Assembly: GCA_026224975.1 (NCBI GenBank)
Contig: JAMFRW010000091.1
Location: 1 to 32,827 of the forward strand
Direction of reading: 5' to 3'
Source: Rhodoferax sp.
GTDB taxonomy: Bacteria; Pseudomonadota; Gammaproteobacteria; Burkholderiales; Burkholderiaceae_C
Length of the DNA stretch: 32,827 nt
Of this stretch, positions 9,471-18,104 are shown one piece after another. The notes below the pieces were generated by a model. The model was not told the DNA's origin. It saw only the letters and a program-made list of their open reading frames with translations, and did no database searches. A program made the translations under genes and the position numbers. Numbering within the stretch: the stretch's first letter is position 1; the number at the start of each line of letters is the position of its first letter.

Positions 9471-9566
9471 CGCTCGCCCTGAGCCTATGTGCCCCGCTCG
9501 CCCTGAGCCCGTCGAAGGGTGCTGGAGCACCTCGGGGCAGGCACTTCGACAGGCTCGGTGCGAGTG
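9471..9566. repeat. REP-like inverted pair (CGCCCTGAGC...TCGAAGGG type)
   Basis: CGCTCGCCCTGAGCCCGTCGAAGGG (split by position: 9495-9519) is followed in opposite orientation by CACTTCGACAGGCTCGGTGCG (9542-9562), and a truncated copy (CGCTCGCCCTGAGCCTATG) stands at 9471-9489. From general knowledge this is the widespread proteobacterial repetitive extragenic element containing TTCGACAGGCTCAG. No transposase or RAYT gene is near. Confidence 0.65.
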
Positions 9567-9601
9567 GAAGGGGCTCAGCAGCAAAGCAGTCGACACCGGC
9601 C

Positions 9602-9672
9602 AGCAGGACATGGGGCCGTCGCCGGAGTGAATCAGAATTCCCTGAACGGAGGCGGCGGCCCCATGTCCTGCT
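9602..9672. repeat. Strong long inverted repeat (22-bp stem) between convergent ureC and the CusS-like gene
   Basis: AGCAGGACATGGGGCCG (9602-9618) has its exact complement CGGCCCCATGTCCTGCT at 9656-9672. Pairing continues inward through one G-U to a 22-bp stem closed by a 27-nt loop. It sits between convergent transcripts and about 60 nt past the stop of the minus-strand kinase gene. It may be a bidirectional terminator or the remnant of an inverted duplication. No T-tract is seen on either side. Confidence 0.7.
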
Positions 9673-9730
9673 GCGGGGACCACCCATGCGCCGAGCCGAG
9701 AACAGCTCAACACGAACCACGAAGTACCAA

Positions 9731-11254
9731 CTACTCGGCCTCGACGGCAACGGGGTCGACAACCGGCCCCGGAAACCACAACCGAAACACCGTCCGCCTC
9801 CCAGCCCCGCTGATGACCGACGCCGTCCCATCGTGCAAATCCATGATCGACTTGACGATCGCCAACCCCAACCCCGAACCCGTAGAAGAACCAGCTCGCG
9901 CCTGATCCACCCGGAAGCAGCGGTCGAAGATGCGCTGCTGATGTTCAGGGGCGATCGGCGGCCCGTCGTTGGAGATTTCGATGGTGCAGCCGCCGCCGTG
10001 ATGCAGGCTGGTCGCCACCACCACACGGCTGCCGCGGGGCGCGTAGCGCAGGGCGTTGGAGACCAGGTTGCCGACGGCGCGGATCAGCATCGTCTCGTCG
10101 GCCCAGACCTGCTGGTAGGCGACTTCGGCGCCCGTCATCTGCAACGCGAGCTCGACGCCGCGTTCTTCGGCCAGCATCTCGAAGTAGCCGCGGCCGCGCT
10201 CCAGCACAGGTTGCAGGTCGACCCAGAGCCGGTTGGTCGCGGCGCGCGGGTCATCGGCGCGGGCCAGGAACAGCATGTTCTCGATCAGGCGCGAGATGCG
10301 CTCGTAGTCTTCCACCGCCGATTCGAGCACCGCGCGGTATTCGGACGCGCTGCGCGGTTTGGAGAGCGCCACTTGCGCTTCGCCGAGCAGGTTGTTGATG
10401 GGAGTGCGCAAGTCATGCGCCAGGTCGGACGAGAACTCCGAGAGCCGCTTGAACGCGCCTTCCAGCCGGTCCAGCATGTGGTTGAACGCGTGGGTGGATT
10501 CGACCAGTTCGGTGGGCGTACTCTCAACTGAGAGGCGCTCTTGCAGCGGCCTTGTGCTGATGCGGTTGGCAGCCGCCGCCAGGCGCCGCGGGCCGGCCAC
10601 GATGCGCTTGGCGATCCACACACCGAGCAGGGCCGAAGCCAGCGCGCCGATCAAGAGCGAGACCACCAGGATCTGCAACTCGTGCGCGACGAGCTGGCGC
10701 GTCTGGGTGAGTTCGTAGGCGAGTGCGACGAGGAACACGCGCGCTGGATGGCTGGCGGTCGCCGGCACCGGCACTTTCGCCAGCAGGATGCGAAAGCTCC
10801 GGCTGTCTGACCCCTTCCACACTTCCGTCAGCGGGCCGAGGGCCTTGCCGAGCGCGCGCACATCGGCGTGGTCGATGCCGGCGGGGATTTGATCGACCGG
10901 CATTGCGTTCTTGGGCAGCGCGGCGAGCGGCACCTCGAAACGGTCGGAGGCAACGATGCGCTCGCGGTTCTCGTCGAGCAAGGCCATGTGCAACTGGCCG
11001 AGCTGCAGGTCCATGCGCTTGACGAGCCGCTGCGGGTCGCTCGCGATGTCGAAGTTGGGCGCACTCAGGTCTTCGCGCAGCAGCGCGAGGTTGGAGAAGA
11101 GGATCAGCTCGTTGCCTTCGCGCAGTTCACGCGTGGCGAGGTTGTTGATCATCAGACCGCTGCCGGCCACCAGCAGCGTCGAGATGATCGCGATCGAGAG
11201 GCTGATCTGCGCCGTCAGCGAGCGCTTGATGGCCTTGATGCAATCGAGCTTCAC
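9731..11254 (-). CDS. CusS-type heavy-metal sensor histidine kinase
   Basis: A 507-residue membrane kinase. Transmembrane segments at about 12-38 and 192-214 flank a periplasmic sensor domain of about 155 residues. A HAMP region follows, then HisKA with His280 ([20 protein letters not shown]), the form characteristic of the CusS/CopS/IrlS heavy-metal group, and the ATPase domain ([24 protein letters not shown]). The GTG start at 11254 overlaps the stop of the regulator gene as GTGA, giving translational coupling and a good cytoplasmic N-terminus ([13 protein letters not shown]). Longer upstream frames only re-read the regulator gene. No metal efflux genes are adjacent, so copper or silver specificity is not supported beyond family resemblance. 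Nickel, which urease needs, would be an alternative ligand, but this is speculative. Confidence 0.9.
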   Translation of the reverse strand: MKLDCIKAIKRSLTAQISLSIAIISTLLVAGSGLMINNLATRELREGNELILFSNLALLREDLSAPNFDIASDPQRLVKRMDLQLGQLHMALLDENRERIVASDRFEVPLAALPKNAMPVDQIPAGIDHADVRALGKALGPLTEVWKGSDSRSFRILLAKVPVPATASHPARVFLVALAYELTQTRQLVAHELQILVVSLLIGALASALLGVWIAKRIVAGPRRLAAAANRISTRPLQERLSVESTPTELVESTHAFNHMLDRLEGAFKRLSEFSSDLAHDLRTPINNLLGEAQVALSKPRSASEYRAVLESAVEDYERISRLIENMLFLARADDPRAATNRLWVDLQPVLERGRGYFEMLAEERGVELALQMTGAEVAYQQVWADETMLIRAVGNLVSNALRYAPRGSRVVVATSLHHGGGCTIEISNDGPPIAPEHQQRIFDRCFRVDQARAGSSTGSGLGLAIVKSIMDLHDGTASVISGAGRRTVFRLWFPGPVVDPVAVEAE

Positions 11255-12057
11255 GCGGGCCCCGCGGGCTTGTCCGCTGTCTTGTCGGCCCCCTTGTCGG
11301 CAGCTTCCGGAGCCTCGCGCGCATCGAACACATAGCCTACGCCGCGGATGGTGTGGATCAGCTTGGGCTCGAAGCGGTCGTCGACCTTGGCGCGCAGGCG
11401 GCGCACGGCCACGTCGACCACGTTGGTGTCGCTGTCGAAGTTCATGTCCCACACATGCTCGGCGATCAACGTGCGCGAGACCACCTCGCCGATGTGGTGC
11501 ACGAAGTAGTCGAGCAGCGCGTATTCCTTGGCGGTGAGGTCGATGCGCTCGCCGGCGCGGCTCACGCGGCGGCGCACCAGGTCCACATCGAGATCGGCGA
11601 TGCGCAGCACACGCTGCTCCACCGGCGCGCTGCCACGGCGCAGCAGGGTGCGGATGCGCGCCAGCAACTCCGAGAAGGCAAAGGGCTTGACGAGGTAGTC
11701 ATCGGCCCCGAGTTCGAGGCCCTTGACGCGGTCGGCGACTTCATCGCGCGCGCTCAGGAACAGCACCGGCGTCTGGCGCTGGCGGCGCAGCGCCTCCAGC
11801 ACCGTCCAGCCATCGACGCCGGGAAGCATCACGTCGAGCAGGATCAGGTCGTAGTGGCCCGAGGTGGCCAGGTGCAGGCCCTCGATGCCGTCGCGGGCGA
11901 TGTCGACCACATAGGCGTGTTCGGTCAGGCCCTTGGAGACGTAGGCCGCCGTCTTGGGCTCGTCTTCGACGATCAGGATGCGCATGAGCGGCAGCGGCTC
12001 GCGCGGCGGCACGAAGGTCGTCGGGAGCGCAAAGGCGGGGTCGTCGGCATCGTTCAT
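11251..12057 (-). CDS. CusR-type OmpR-family response regulator
   Basis: A 268-residue regulator. The receiver domain starts at [20 protein letters not shown] (Met25) with phosphoacceptor Asp75 ([14 protein letters not shown]) and the [10 protein letters not shown] lysine region. A winged-helix DNA-binding domain follows ([46 protein letters not shown]). The ATG at 12057 gives a 24-residue leader with strongly coding-like third positions and a weak GGAC ribosome site; the ATG at 11985 matches the normal family start. The C-terminal tail after the wing is Lys/Asp/Ala-rich ([13 protein letters not shown]). It overlaps the kinase gene by 4 nt. It should bind the promoter of a metal-response gene set not seen in the window. 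Confidence 0.9.
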   Translation of the reverse strand: MNDADDPAFALPTTFVPPREPLPLMRILIVEDEPKTAAYVSKGLTEHAYVVDIARDGIEGLHLATSGHYDLILLDVMLPGVDGWTVLEALRRQRQTPVLFLSARDEVADRVKGLELGADDYLVKPFAFSELLARIRTLLRRGSAPVEQRVLRIADLDVDLVRRRVSRAGERIDLTAKEYALLDYFVHHIGEVVSRTLIAEHVWDMNFDSDTNVVDVAVRRLRAKVDDRFEPKLIHTIRGVGYVFDAREAPEAADKGADKTADKPAGPA

Positions 12058-12070
12058 GATTGTCCGCTAA

Positions 12071-12096
12071 CCCCGTGCCGCTGCAGCAGCACGGGG
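12071..12096 (-). terminator. Hairpin between the Sel1-like gene and the CusR-like gene, possible terminator
   Basis: CCCCGTGC (12071-12078) and GCACGGGG (12089-12096) form an 8-bp stem around a loop that contains CTGCAG. It lies in the 51-nt gap between two minus-strand genes. Only TTAG follows on the minus strand, so termination efficiency is doubtful and attenuation is also possible. Confidence 0.45.
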
Positions 12097-12108
12097 CTTC
12101 TCCACGGT

Positions 12109-13659
12109 TTACGAAGCCAGCGCCAGTTGCAGCGGTTCCTTGGCGCGGAAGGCCCACTTCGGTCCGAGGCGCAGCGCCTCCAGCGTCATCGAGGTGGCGG
12201 TCGCGAAGAACATGCTTTCGTCCAGGCCGTGGCTTTCGAACACGCGGCGCTGGCGCAGTGAACGGCGGCGCAGGTCGCCTTCGAAGGCGAGCGCATCACG
12301 GCTCGCCTGGGCGAAGAAAGAGGCCGCGCGTTTGGCGGCTTCGAGTGCCTCTTCCGTCATGGCAGGAATCGCCCGCGCCGCAGACAACCGGATCTGCGAG
12401 ATGAACGGGTTCTTGCCGACCACCAGGCCCCATGAGCGCAAACCATCGGCCGGGTCGACGCACAACGCTTCCAGCTTGGTCAGCCCGAAATGGCGCGAGA
12501 GCTGCAGGCGAACGGCAAGCCACGGGTCGTCGCGGCGCACAAGTTCGATGGCAGACGCGGCTTCGTCGTCGCTGCCTTCGAGCGGCAACACCAACGATTC
12601 GAGCAGTCGGCGCGCATGCACGTCTTTCGCGACCGACGCCTGGTGCAGCCATTGAATCGCCTGCTCCGAATCGGCCAGGTTGTCGGAGGCGCGCAGCATC
12701 AGCGCGCCGAGCTTGCGCTGGGCCTCGATCTGCCCGCCGAGCGCGGCCTTCTCGAGGCAGAAGCGCGCCATCTGCGGGTTGGCGACCGAGAGGCGGTTGT
12801 CACCATGCATGCGGTAGAGGTGAAGCCAAGCTTCTTCGCAACCGGCGTCGGCGGCACGCAGCAACAGCGCCACGCCCTTGCGCATGTTGACGCCGTCCGC
12901 CAGCGTTTCGGGGGCGAGCGCGCCAACGGCAATGCCGCAGAGCGCGCGGCCCAAGGCGTAGGCCGCATCACGGTCGCCGCGGCTGGTGCGCATGTCGAGG
13001 CCGGCTTCGATGGACGCGGCTTCCAGGCCCCGCAAAGGCTGCGCTGTCTCTTCGGCCAGGCGCACGGCGGCGGTGATGAGTTCGGCCACTTCCGAACTCA
13101 GGTTGGGCGCAAGCGCCATCGCGGTGCGCAGGCTGCCGGCGAGACGGACGAGGCTGCGTTCGGCCAGCGCTTGCTTGGCGGCGATCACGGCGACGACCGG
13201 GCCTTCGAGATCCTTGGAAGCCGTGAGCGCGCGCAGGAAGGCAGGAAGGCGATCGGCCTCGACGGGTTGGCGCAAGGCTGCCAAGGCACGCTTGGCCGAT
13301 TCGTGGCCGGAGTTGCTCGCGGCTTCGATCCAGCGTGCGCCGTCTTCGATGCGCTCGTGGCGAACGCAGAGCCAGATGCCGAGCTTGAGTTGCGCAGGTG
13401 CGCTGCCAGCGGTCGCGGCTTGGGTGAGCGCGGCTTCCTGTTGAAGCGTGAGGATGTCTTCGAGCGAGAGGCTCTCGGCGATGATGCGCGCGGCTTGCGG
13501 CAGGTCCTTGACGTTCGGGTGCGTGAGGTAATCGAGGCCGGTCGCGATGTGCTGCGCAAAGCCGTCGGTGCCCGACAGATATCGGCGGCCGACTTCGCAG
13601 CGGGCGGCGGTATCACCCTGTCGGGCGAGAGCGAGCAATTGAATGTCTTGACGGCGCAT
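12109..13659 (-). CDS. Sel1/TPR-like repeat protein, function unknown
   Basis: A 516-residue, largely helical, apparently cytoplasmic protein with no signal peptide. It starts MRRQDIQLLALARQGDTAAR, chosen because GGAG lies 7 nt upstream of the ATG at 13659; an upstream frame to 13725 lacks this. Several helical repeats look Sel1-like: for example residues about 100-150 (QLKLGIWL...GARWIEAASNSGHESAKRALAAL), and 265-365 (ALLLRAADAGCEEAWLHLYRM, FCLEKAALGGQIEAQRKLGA, AIQWLHQASVAKDVHARRLL). The C-terminal 100 residues lack repeats. Sel1 proteins act as adaptors for protein-protein contacts, often in signalling or envelope control; the partner is not evident. It is followed on the same strand by the CusR/CusS pair and preceded by the terminated porin gene. 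Confidence 0.8.
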   Translation of the reverse strand: MRRQDIQLLALARQGDTAARCEVGRRYLSGTDGFAQHIATGLDYLTHPNVKDLPQAARIIAESLSLEDILTLQQEAALTQAATAGSAPAQLKLGIWLCVRHERIEDGARWIEAASNSGHESAKRALAALRQPVEADRLPAFLRALTASKDLEGPVVAVIAAKQALAERSLVRLAGSLRTAMALAPNLSSEVAELITAAVRLAEETAQPLRGLEAASIEAGLDMRTSRGDRDAAYALGRALCGIAVGALAPETLADGVNMRKGVALLLRAADAGCEEAWLHLYRMHGDNRLSVANPQMARFCLEKAALGGQIEAQRKLGALMLRASDNLADSEQAIQWLHQASVAKDVHARRLLESLVLPLEGSDDEAASAIELVRRDDPWLAVRLQLSRHFGLTKLEALCVDPADGLRSWGLVVGKNPFISQIRLSAARAIPAMTEEALEAAKRAASFFAQASRDALAFEGDLRRRSLRQRRVFESHGLDESMFFATATSMTLEALRLGPKWAFRAKEPLQLALAS

Positions 13660-13840
13660 CTTCGGCTCCAGAGTGTGGCGTGAGCAGCACGGTTGGAGGC
13701 GTTGTGGGCCATCGTCATCGCGCAAGGGTCACGGGTTGGGATGGAGAGACGATAGAAACGCGCGGGTGACTCGAAGATGGCGACCTCATTACAGTTCCGT
13801 AATGATCGATATTGAATTACTCTACGAAGTTATTTGCGAA

Positions 13841-13881
13841 CAGAAAAAGGGCCGCATCCCTCGCGGAACGCGGCCCTTTGC
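13841..13881 (-). terminator. Rho-independent terminator of the porin gene
   Basis: Read on the minus strand, AAAGGGCCGC and GCGGCCCTTT (13870-13879 and 13846-13855 on the plus strand) form a 10-bp stem with a 14-nt loop, followed directly by TTTTT (complement of 13844-13848). It lies 54 nt beyond the porin stop. This is the clearest intrinsic terminator in the window. Confidence 0.88.
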
Positions 13882-13934
13882 AGCATCGCCCGGGCGAACC
13901 CGGACCTGGCTGATTTACAGACTTTTCGCTTGGC

Positions 13935-14975
13935 TTAGAAAGCGTGACGGATGCCGAATTCGGCGCCAGTCGACTTGTCGCCACCGACGAGTGCCGGGAA
14001 GCCGCTCGGGTTGCCAGCCACGTTGAACGTCGCGTTGCCCTTGTTCTTCACGTAGGCCACCGTGGTGTAGAGCGCGGTACGCTTCGACAGGTTGTAGATG
14101 TAGCCGAGTGCGAACTCGTTGGCATCGTTGCGGTCGATGTTGGCGCCAGCAATGTTGGTACCCGACGAATCGGCGTGCGTGAACGCAGCGCGGATCAGGC
14201 CAACGCCCAGCGGCACGGTGGCGCCGATGGCGTAGCTGGCAACTTTCGCGTCACCGAACTTGTTCTGCAGGTAGTAGGCGTAAGCCTTGGCCACCGAGAA
14301 GTCGTACGAACCGCCGACCGTGAAGGTCTTGAACTTGTCGTCGCCGGCAACCGGGCCGACCGTGGTCTGGCCATACGAAGCAGACACGTCGAACGGGCCG
14401 GTCGCGAAACCACCGCGGCCACCGACATAACGCTTGCCGGCAACGCCTTCGCCAGCGGCGACGGCTGCACGGCCGTAGAAGCCACCCAGGGTGCCCGGCG
14501 TGATGTAGATGATCTGGTTGTCGGCACGGGTGCCGGTGTCACGAACGGTGCCGAGGTTGCTGTCGAACTTGCTCGAAGCAGCCAGACCGTTGTCACCGAA
14601 GACGTCGTAGTCGGTGTAGCCGAGGTAGGTCGGCGTGTAGTCACGGCCGATGCGGACTTCACCGAAGTTGCCGATCAGGCTGACCGTCGTGCGACGATTC
14701 CAGAAACGGCTGGCGTCCGATTGCGTGCCCGAGTCGGGGTTGAAGCCGCCTTCGATCCAGAAACCGGCCTTCAGGCCATCGCCCAGGTCTTCGATGCCAC
14801 GCAGGCCGACACGGCTGGTGTTGGCGCCGTTCGAACCCAGCGACTTGATCTTGACGTCGCCGTTCTTGACGTAACGGGCGGAAGCATCCACCACGCCGAA
14901 AAGCGTGACCGACGATTGGGCCGAAGCCGTGACGGAGATGGCAGCGAGCACTGCCAGTGTTGCGATCTTTTTCAT
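13935..14975 (-). CDS. Gram-negative general porin (Burkholderiales Omp32/OmpC type)
   Basis: A 346-residue outer-membrane trimeric porin for diffusion of small, mainly anionic solutes. It has a signal peptide (MKKIATLAVLAAISVTASAQ), then SSVTLFGVVDASARYV, the invariant first strand of betaproteobacterial porins. Internal signatures include SRVGLRGIEDLGDGLKAGFW, FWNRRTTVSLIGNFGEVRIG and the terminal AEFGIRHAF ending in phenylalanine, which the BAM complex needs. The ATG at 14975 follows AAAGGA with 5-nt spacing. Its own terminator lies downstream, so it is monocistronic. It is divergent from ureE across 319 nt. Codon use is strongly GC-ending, as expected of a highly expressed gene. Confidence 0.95.
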   Translation of the reverse strand: MKKIATLAVLAAISVTASAQSSVTLFGVVDASARYVKNGDVKIKSLGSNGANTSRVGLRGIEDLGDGLKAGFWIEGGFNPDSGTQSDASRFWNRRTTVSLIGNFGEVRIGRDYTPTYLGYTDYDVFGDNGLAASSKFDSNLGTVRDTGTRADNQIIYITPGTLGGFYGRAAVAAGEGVAGKRYVGGRGGFATGPFDVSASYGQTTVGPVAGDDKFKTFTVGGSYDFSVAKAYAYYLQNKFGDAKVASYAIGATVPLGVGLIRAAFTHADSSGTNIAGANIDRNDANEFALGYIYNLSKRTALYTTVAYVKNKGNATFNVAGNPSGFPALVGGDKSTGAEFGIRHAF

Positions 14976-15294
14976 GCTCTTCCTTTGAATTGGTGATTCG
15001 GACATGTCCCGTTCCATGCGTCGAATGCGAGGACATGAACGAAGCTTAGAAAGTGCGGGCGGCGCGGGCACTACCTGCGTGCGAACCGGGCAACCCGTGT
15101 TTGCAACCCTCCCCCCAAACAGGAACTCGGCGTTTGGCGAATGCCACACGAGCCGGCCCGAATCCCCTCGGCGGCTCGGGGGCTTGAAGTGTTTGGCGTG
15201 GTCGATCTGCCGTCGGCGCACCCCGATCGGCGCCCGCCTGACGAGTGAACTTTCGCGTGATACTGTCTCGCTCCCACAGACCGGTGCCGCCCCC
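14976..15294. other. Divergent intergenic region between porin and ureE
   Basis: This 319-nt stretch carries the 5' regions of both genes and no convincing reading frame. A 10-bp palindrome GGACATGTCC lies at 15000-15009, inside the probable porin leader. On the plus strand GATACT at 15259-15264 is a possible -10 box for ureE, without a good -35 partner. I see no sigma-54 element or riboswitch. Confidence 0.5.
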
Positions 15295-16029
15295 ATGCTG
15301 ACCTCCAACAAACTCCTGCCCCAAGGCCGCGGCCTGAGCGCCGTGCTGCTCAAGCGCGCCGCCAGCGTCGAACTCGATTGGGATGTGCGCCAGAAGAGCC
15401 GCTTCGACGCGACCGACAGCCAGGGCCGCGTGCTCGGCGTCTTTCTCCCGCGTGGCACCGTGGTGCGCGGAGGTGATGTGCTGGTGGCCGAAGACGGCTC
15501 GCTGATCGTCGTCAAGGCGGCCGCGCAGCCGGTGATGGTCGTGACGCACTGCACCGAGCACGGCGCACCCTTCGACCTGCTGCGCGCGGCCTATCACCTG
15601 GGCAACCGCCATGTGGCCCTCGAACTCGAGCCCGACCACATTCAGCTGGAGCCCGACCACGTGCTCGCCGGCATGTTGCGGCAGATGCACCTGATCGTGA
15701 ACGAGCGCGAGGCGCCGTTCGAACCCGAGGCCGGCGCGTATTCCGGCGACGGTCATGCGCACGATGCGCATGCGGGGCACGATCATGGGCATGCACATGA
15801 CCATGCGCCCGCGCCGGCACACGACCATGGGCACGATCATTCCCATGACCATGACCATGACCATGACCATGACCATGACCATGACCATTACCATGTCCAT
15901 GGCCATGGCCACGCGCACACCGCCGCGCCGGTGAGCGCACGCAAGACCATCCCGATGGTCGCCGCACCCGCGCCGCATGTGCACGGCCCCGATTGCGGCC
16001 ACGACCACGGGGACGGCCACAAACATTGA
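15295..16029 (+). CDS. ureE: Urease accessory protein UreE with a long histidine-rich tail
   Basis: A 244-residue nickel metallochaperone that delivers Ni2+ to the urease assembly complex. The N-terminal domain (about 1-75: [30 protein letters not shown]) and the metal-binding domain (about 76-145) with [11 protein letters not shown], where His106 corresponds to the conserved dimer-interface nickel ligand, are complete. Most UreE proteins end near 150-170; here a tail of about 95 residues contains 31 histidines from His154 to His244, largely His-Asp, His-Gly and His-Ala alternation. Seven perfect copies of the hexamer CATGAC (15844-15885) encode part of it. The ATG at 15295 is set by family alignment. 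ureF begins 5 nt after its stop. The tail suggests nickel storage as well as delivery. Confidence 0.96.
   Translation: MLTSNKLLPQGRGLSAVLLKRAASVELDWDVRQKSRFDATDSQGRVLGVFLPRGTVVRGGDVLVAEDGSLIVVKAAAQPVMVVTHCTEHGAPFDLLRAAYHLGNRHVALELEPDHIQLEPDHVLAGMLRQMHLIVNEREAPFEPEAGAYSGDGHAHDAHAGHDHGHAHDHAPAPAHDHGHDHSHDHDHDHDHDHDHDHYHVHGHGHAHTAAPVSARKTIPMVAAPAPHVHGPDCGHDHGDGHKH
15844..15885 (+). repeat. In-frame hexanucleotide repeat (CATGAC)7 in ureE
   Basis: Seven perfect tandem CATGAC units encode (His-Asp)7 at residues 184-197, followed by the variant CATTAC. Because the unit is two codons, slippage would change the number of histidines without shifting the frame. Confidence 0.95.
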
Positions 16030-16034
16030 AGCGC

Positions 16035-16760
16035 ATGCCTCGCATCCGCCGGCCCGTCGCGCCCACCAGCGCCGCCTCGCTGCTGCAACTGATGTGGCTC
16101 GCGTCGCCCGCCTTGCCGGTGGGCGGCTTCAGCTATTCCGAAGGGCTGGAGGCAGCCGTCGAGGCCGGCCTGGTCACGAACGAAGCGCAAGCAGGCCCGT
16201 GGCTGCTGGACCAATTGCATCTCAGCCTCGCGCGCAGCGACATCGCCGTGATGAGCAAGGCCTTCGCCGCCTGGCAGCGCGCCGACACCGTGCAGGGCGC
16301 GGCACACATCGTCGAACTCAACGCCTGGGTCACGACCACGCGCGAGACCCACGAGATGCGCCAGCAGACCGAGCAGATGGGCCGCTCGCTCGTCGAGTGG
16401 CTGAAGAACCGCGGCGGTGCCGACGACCCGCGCGTCGCCGTTCTCAAGGCGCTCACGCCTGCTCCCACCTGGCCCATCGCCTTCGCGCTGGCCGCCGCGC
16501 AAACCGGCGCGCCGCTGCGCGATGCGCTGCTGAGCTACAGCTTCGGCTGGGCCGAGAACATGGTGCAGGCCGCGCTCAAATCGGTGCCGCTCGGGCAGAG
16601 CGTCGGGCAGCGAATCCTCGCGGCCTTGTCGTCCGAAATCCCTGCCGCGGTCGACCATGCCACCAAGCTGATGGACAGCGAGCGCCAGGCCTTCACGCCG
16701 ATGCTGGCGATCCTGTCGGCGCAGCATGAAGCGCAGTATTCGCGTCTCTTTCGTTCCTGA
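16035..16760 (+). CDS. ureF: Urease accessory protein UreF
   Basis: A 241-residue component of the UreD-UreF-UreG complex that activates apo-urease, controlling UreG GTPase activity. Family signatures are [20 protein letters not shown] near the N-terminus, GLEAAVEAG, and the C-terminal [25 protein letters not shown] with QRILAAL. The ATG at 16035 lies 5 nt after the ureE stop and removes an upstream run of ureE antisense-frame residues. The usual next gene, ureG, is not here but 6.8 kb to the right; a CYTH-domain gene follows after 42 nt. Confidence 0.96.
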   Translation: MPRIRRPVAPTSAASLLQLMWLASPALPVGGFSYSEGLEAAVEAGLVTNEAQAGPWLLDQLHLSLARSDIAVMSKAFAAWQRADTVQGAAHIVELNAWVTTTRETHEMRQQTEQMGRSLVEWLKNRGGADDPRVAVLKALTPAPTWPIAFALAAAQTGAPLRDALLSYSFGWAENMVQAALKSVPLGQSVGQRILAALSSEIPAAVDHATKLMDSERQAFTPMLAILSAQHEAQYSRLFRS

Positions 16761-16802
16761 TTTTCGATCCTGATTCCTGTCCTGCAAAACAGACACAACC
16801 CC

Positions 16803-17327
16803 ATGGCACGCAACATCGAGATCAAGGCCCGCATCGCCAGCATCGAAGCGCTGCTACCGCTCGCGCAAACACTGGCCGGTCACGTGCCGGAACTCGTCGC
16901 GCAAGACGACACCTTCTTCGCCTGCCCCCACGGCCGCCTGAAGCTGCGGGCCTTCGCCGACGGCCACGGCCAGCTCATCGCCTATCACCGCGCCGACGCC
17001 ACCGGCCCCAAGACCTCCGACTACGTCGTCACACCCACAACCGATCCCGCGGGCCTGCGTGACGCCTTGACACGAGCCCTCGGCACGGCCGGCCGCGTCG
17101 TCAAGCAGCGCACACTGCTGCTCGCCGGCCGCACGCGCATCCACCTCGACCGCGTCGGAGGCCTGGGCGACTTTCTCGAACTCGAAGTGGTGTTGCGCGA
17201 TGGCGAGTCCGAGGCCGATGGCACCGCCGAAGCGCACGCCCTTCTCGACCGCCTGCGCATAGCCACCTCGCAACTCGTGGCCGGCGCTTACGTCGATCTG
17301 CTGCAAGCCCAAACGCCATCGCCATGA
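16803..17327 (+). CDS. CYTH-domain protein, class IV adenylate cyclase-like
   Basis: A 174-residue cytoplasmic protein of the CYTH (CyaB/thiamine triphosphatase) tunnel family. The N-terminal ARNIEIKARI carries the triphosphate-binding motif, with Asn4 in the place of the first Glu of the usual ExExK, then Glu6 and Lys8. Other conserved pieces are DDTFFACPHGRLKLRAF, LIAYHRADATGPK, GRTRIHLDRVGGLGDFLELEVVL and the final LVAGAYVDLL. Members hydrolyse or cyclise nucleoside or inorganic triphosphates; which reaction applies cannot be read from sequence. The stop overlaps the ATG of the following response regulator (ATGA), so the two are co-translated. This coupling hints at a link between triphosphate or cAMP metabolism and the regulator, but that is inference. 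Confidence 0.88.
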   Translation: MARNIEIKARIASIEALLPLAQTLAGHVPELVAQDDTFFACPHGRLKLRAFADGHGQLIAYHRADATGPKTSDYVVTPTTDPAGLRDALTRALGTAGRVVKQRTLLLAGRTRIHLDRVGGLGDFLELEVVLRDGESEADGTAEAHALLDRLRIATSQLVAGAYVDLLQAQTPSP

Positions 17328-18040
17328 CACACGCCCTGCTCGTCGACGACGACACCGAACTGCGCACGCTGGTCGCCGACTACCTGCGCCGCTACGGCAT
17401 GAGCGTCACGGCGGTGGGCGACGGCGCCGCGCTGCGCCGGCTGATGCCCGGGGGCGGTTTCGACGTGCTGCTGCTCGACCTCATGCTGCCCGATGCCAAC
17501 GGCCTGGACCTGTGCCGCTGGGTGCGTGCCACGAGTGCACTGCCCATCATCATGCTGACTGCGCAGGGTGACCCGACCAGCCGCATCGTCGGCCTCGAAC
17601 TCGGCGCCGATGACTACCTGCCCAAACCCTTCGAGCCGCGTGAACTGGTGGCCCGCATCAACGCCGTACTGCGCCGCACCGGCACTTCGAAAACGGCCGC
17701 GCCCGACGATGCCAACTCGGCCGGAACCACCGTGCAATTCAACGGCTGGGCCTTCGACCGCCTCGCCCGCCAGTTGCGCTCGCCGGACGACGTGCTCGTC
17801 GCCCTCTCGAACGCGGAATTCCGCCTGCTCTCGGCCTTCGTCGACCATCCCCGCCGGGTGCTCAGCCGCGACCGCCTGCTCGACCTCTCGCGCGCCCCCG
17901 GTGTCGACGTAACCGACCGCGCCATCGACCTCGCCGTCTCCCGCCTGCGCCAAAAGCTCGGCGATTCGCCCAAGCAGCCCACGCTCATCCGCACGGTGCG
18001 CGGAGAAGGTTATGTGTTCGATGCGGAGCCGGTGAAGTAG
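17324..18040 (+). CDS. OmpR-family response regulator (partner kinase separated by higBA)
   Basis: A 238-residue transcription regulator. The receiver domain has the acidic residues VDDD, phosphoacceptor Asp52 (VLLLDLMLPDANGLDL), and GADDYLPKPFEPREL. The winged helix-turn-helix spans about 140-235 (ALSNAEFRLLSAFVDHP, DRAIDLAVSRLRQKLGD, LIRTVRGEGYVFD). It begins in the stop codon of the CYTH gene. A RstB/EnvZ-like kinase gene follows, but only after a 0.7-kb toxin-antitoxin module, so the regulator and its likely cognate kinase have been pulled apart. Target genes are unknown. Confidence 0.93.
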   Translation: MTHALLVDDDTELRTLVADYLRRYGMSVTAVGDGAALRRLMPGGGFDVLLLDLMLPDANGLDLCRWVRATSALPIIMLTAQGDPTSRIVGLELGADDYLPKPFEPRELVARINAVLRRTGTSKTAAPDDANSAGTTVQFNGWAFDRLARQLRSPDDVLVALSNAEFRLLSAFVDHPRRVLSRDRLLDLSRAPGVDVTDRAIDLAVSRLRQKLGDSPKQPTLIRTVRGEGYVFDAEPVK

Positions 18041-18057
18041 GCGTTCGACACAAGCGT

Positions 18058-18093
18058 TTGACGCGATAGTGCGTAGCGTATAAAATTTTATAC
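18058..18093 (+). promoter_or_regulatory. higBA promoter with overlapping 16-bp palindromic operator
   Basis: TTGACG (18058-18063), a 17-nt spacer and TAAAAT (18081-18086) form a good sigma-70 promoter. The -10 box lies within GTATAAAATTTTATAC (18078-18093), a perfect 16-bp palindrome ending 11 nt before the toxin ATG. An XRE-type antitoxin such as the downstream HigA commonly binds such a site to repress its own operon. The AT-rich block stands out against the GC-rich surroundings. Confidence 0.75.
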
Positions 18094-18104
18094 ACCTCGG
18101 CATC

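Noticed and set aside
9602-9672. The long inverted repeat as insertion-sequence ends
   Set aside because: Only 27 nt lie between the arms, there is no transposase gene and no target duplication is seen.
15844-15885. Short regular repeats considered as a CRISPR-like array
   Set aside because: The units are 6 bp, contiguous, without spacers, and in frame within ureE.
15046-16026. A minus-strand frame opposite ureE reading as alternating Met-Val
   Set aside because: It is only the reverse reading of the CATGAC repeat and of ureE; no signal peptide, ribosome site or family match.
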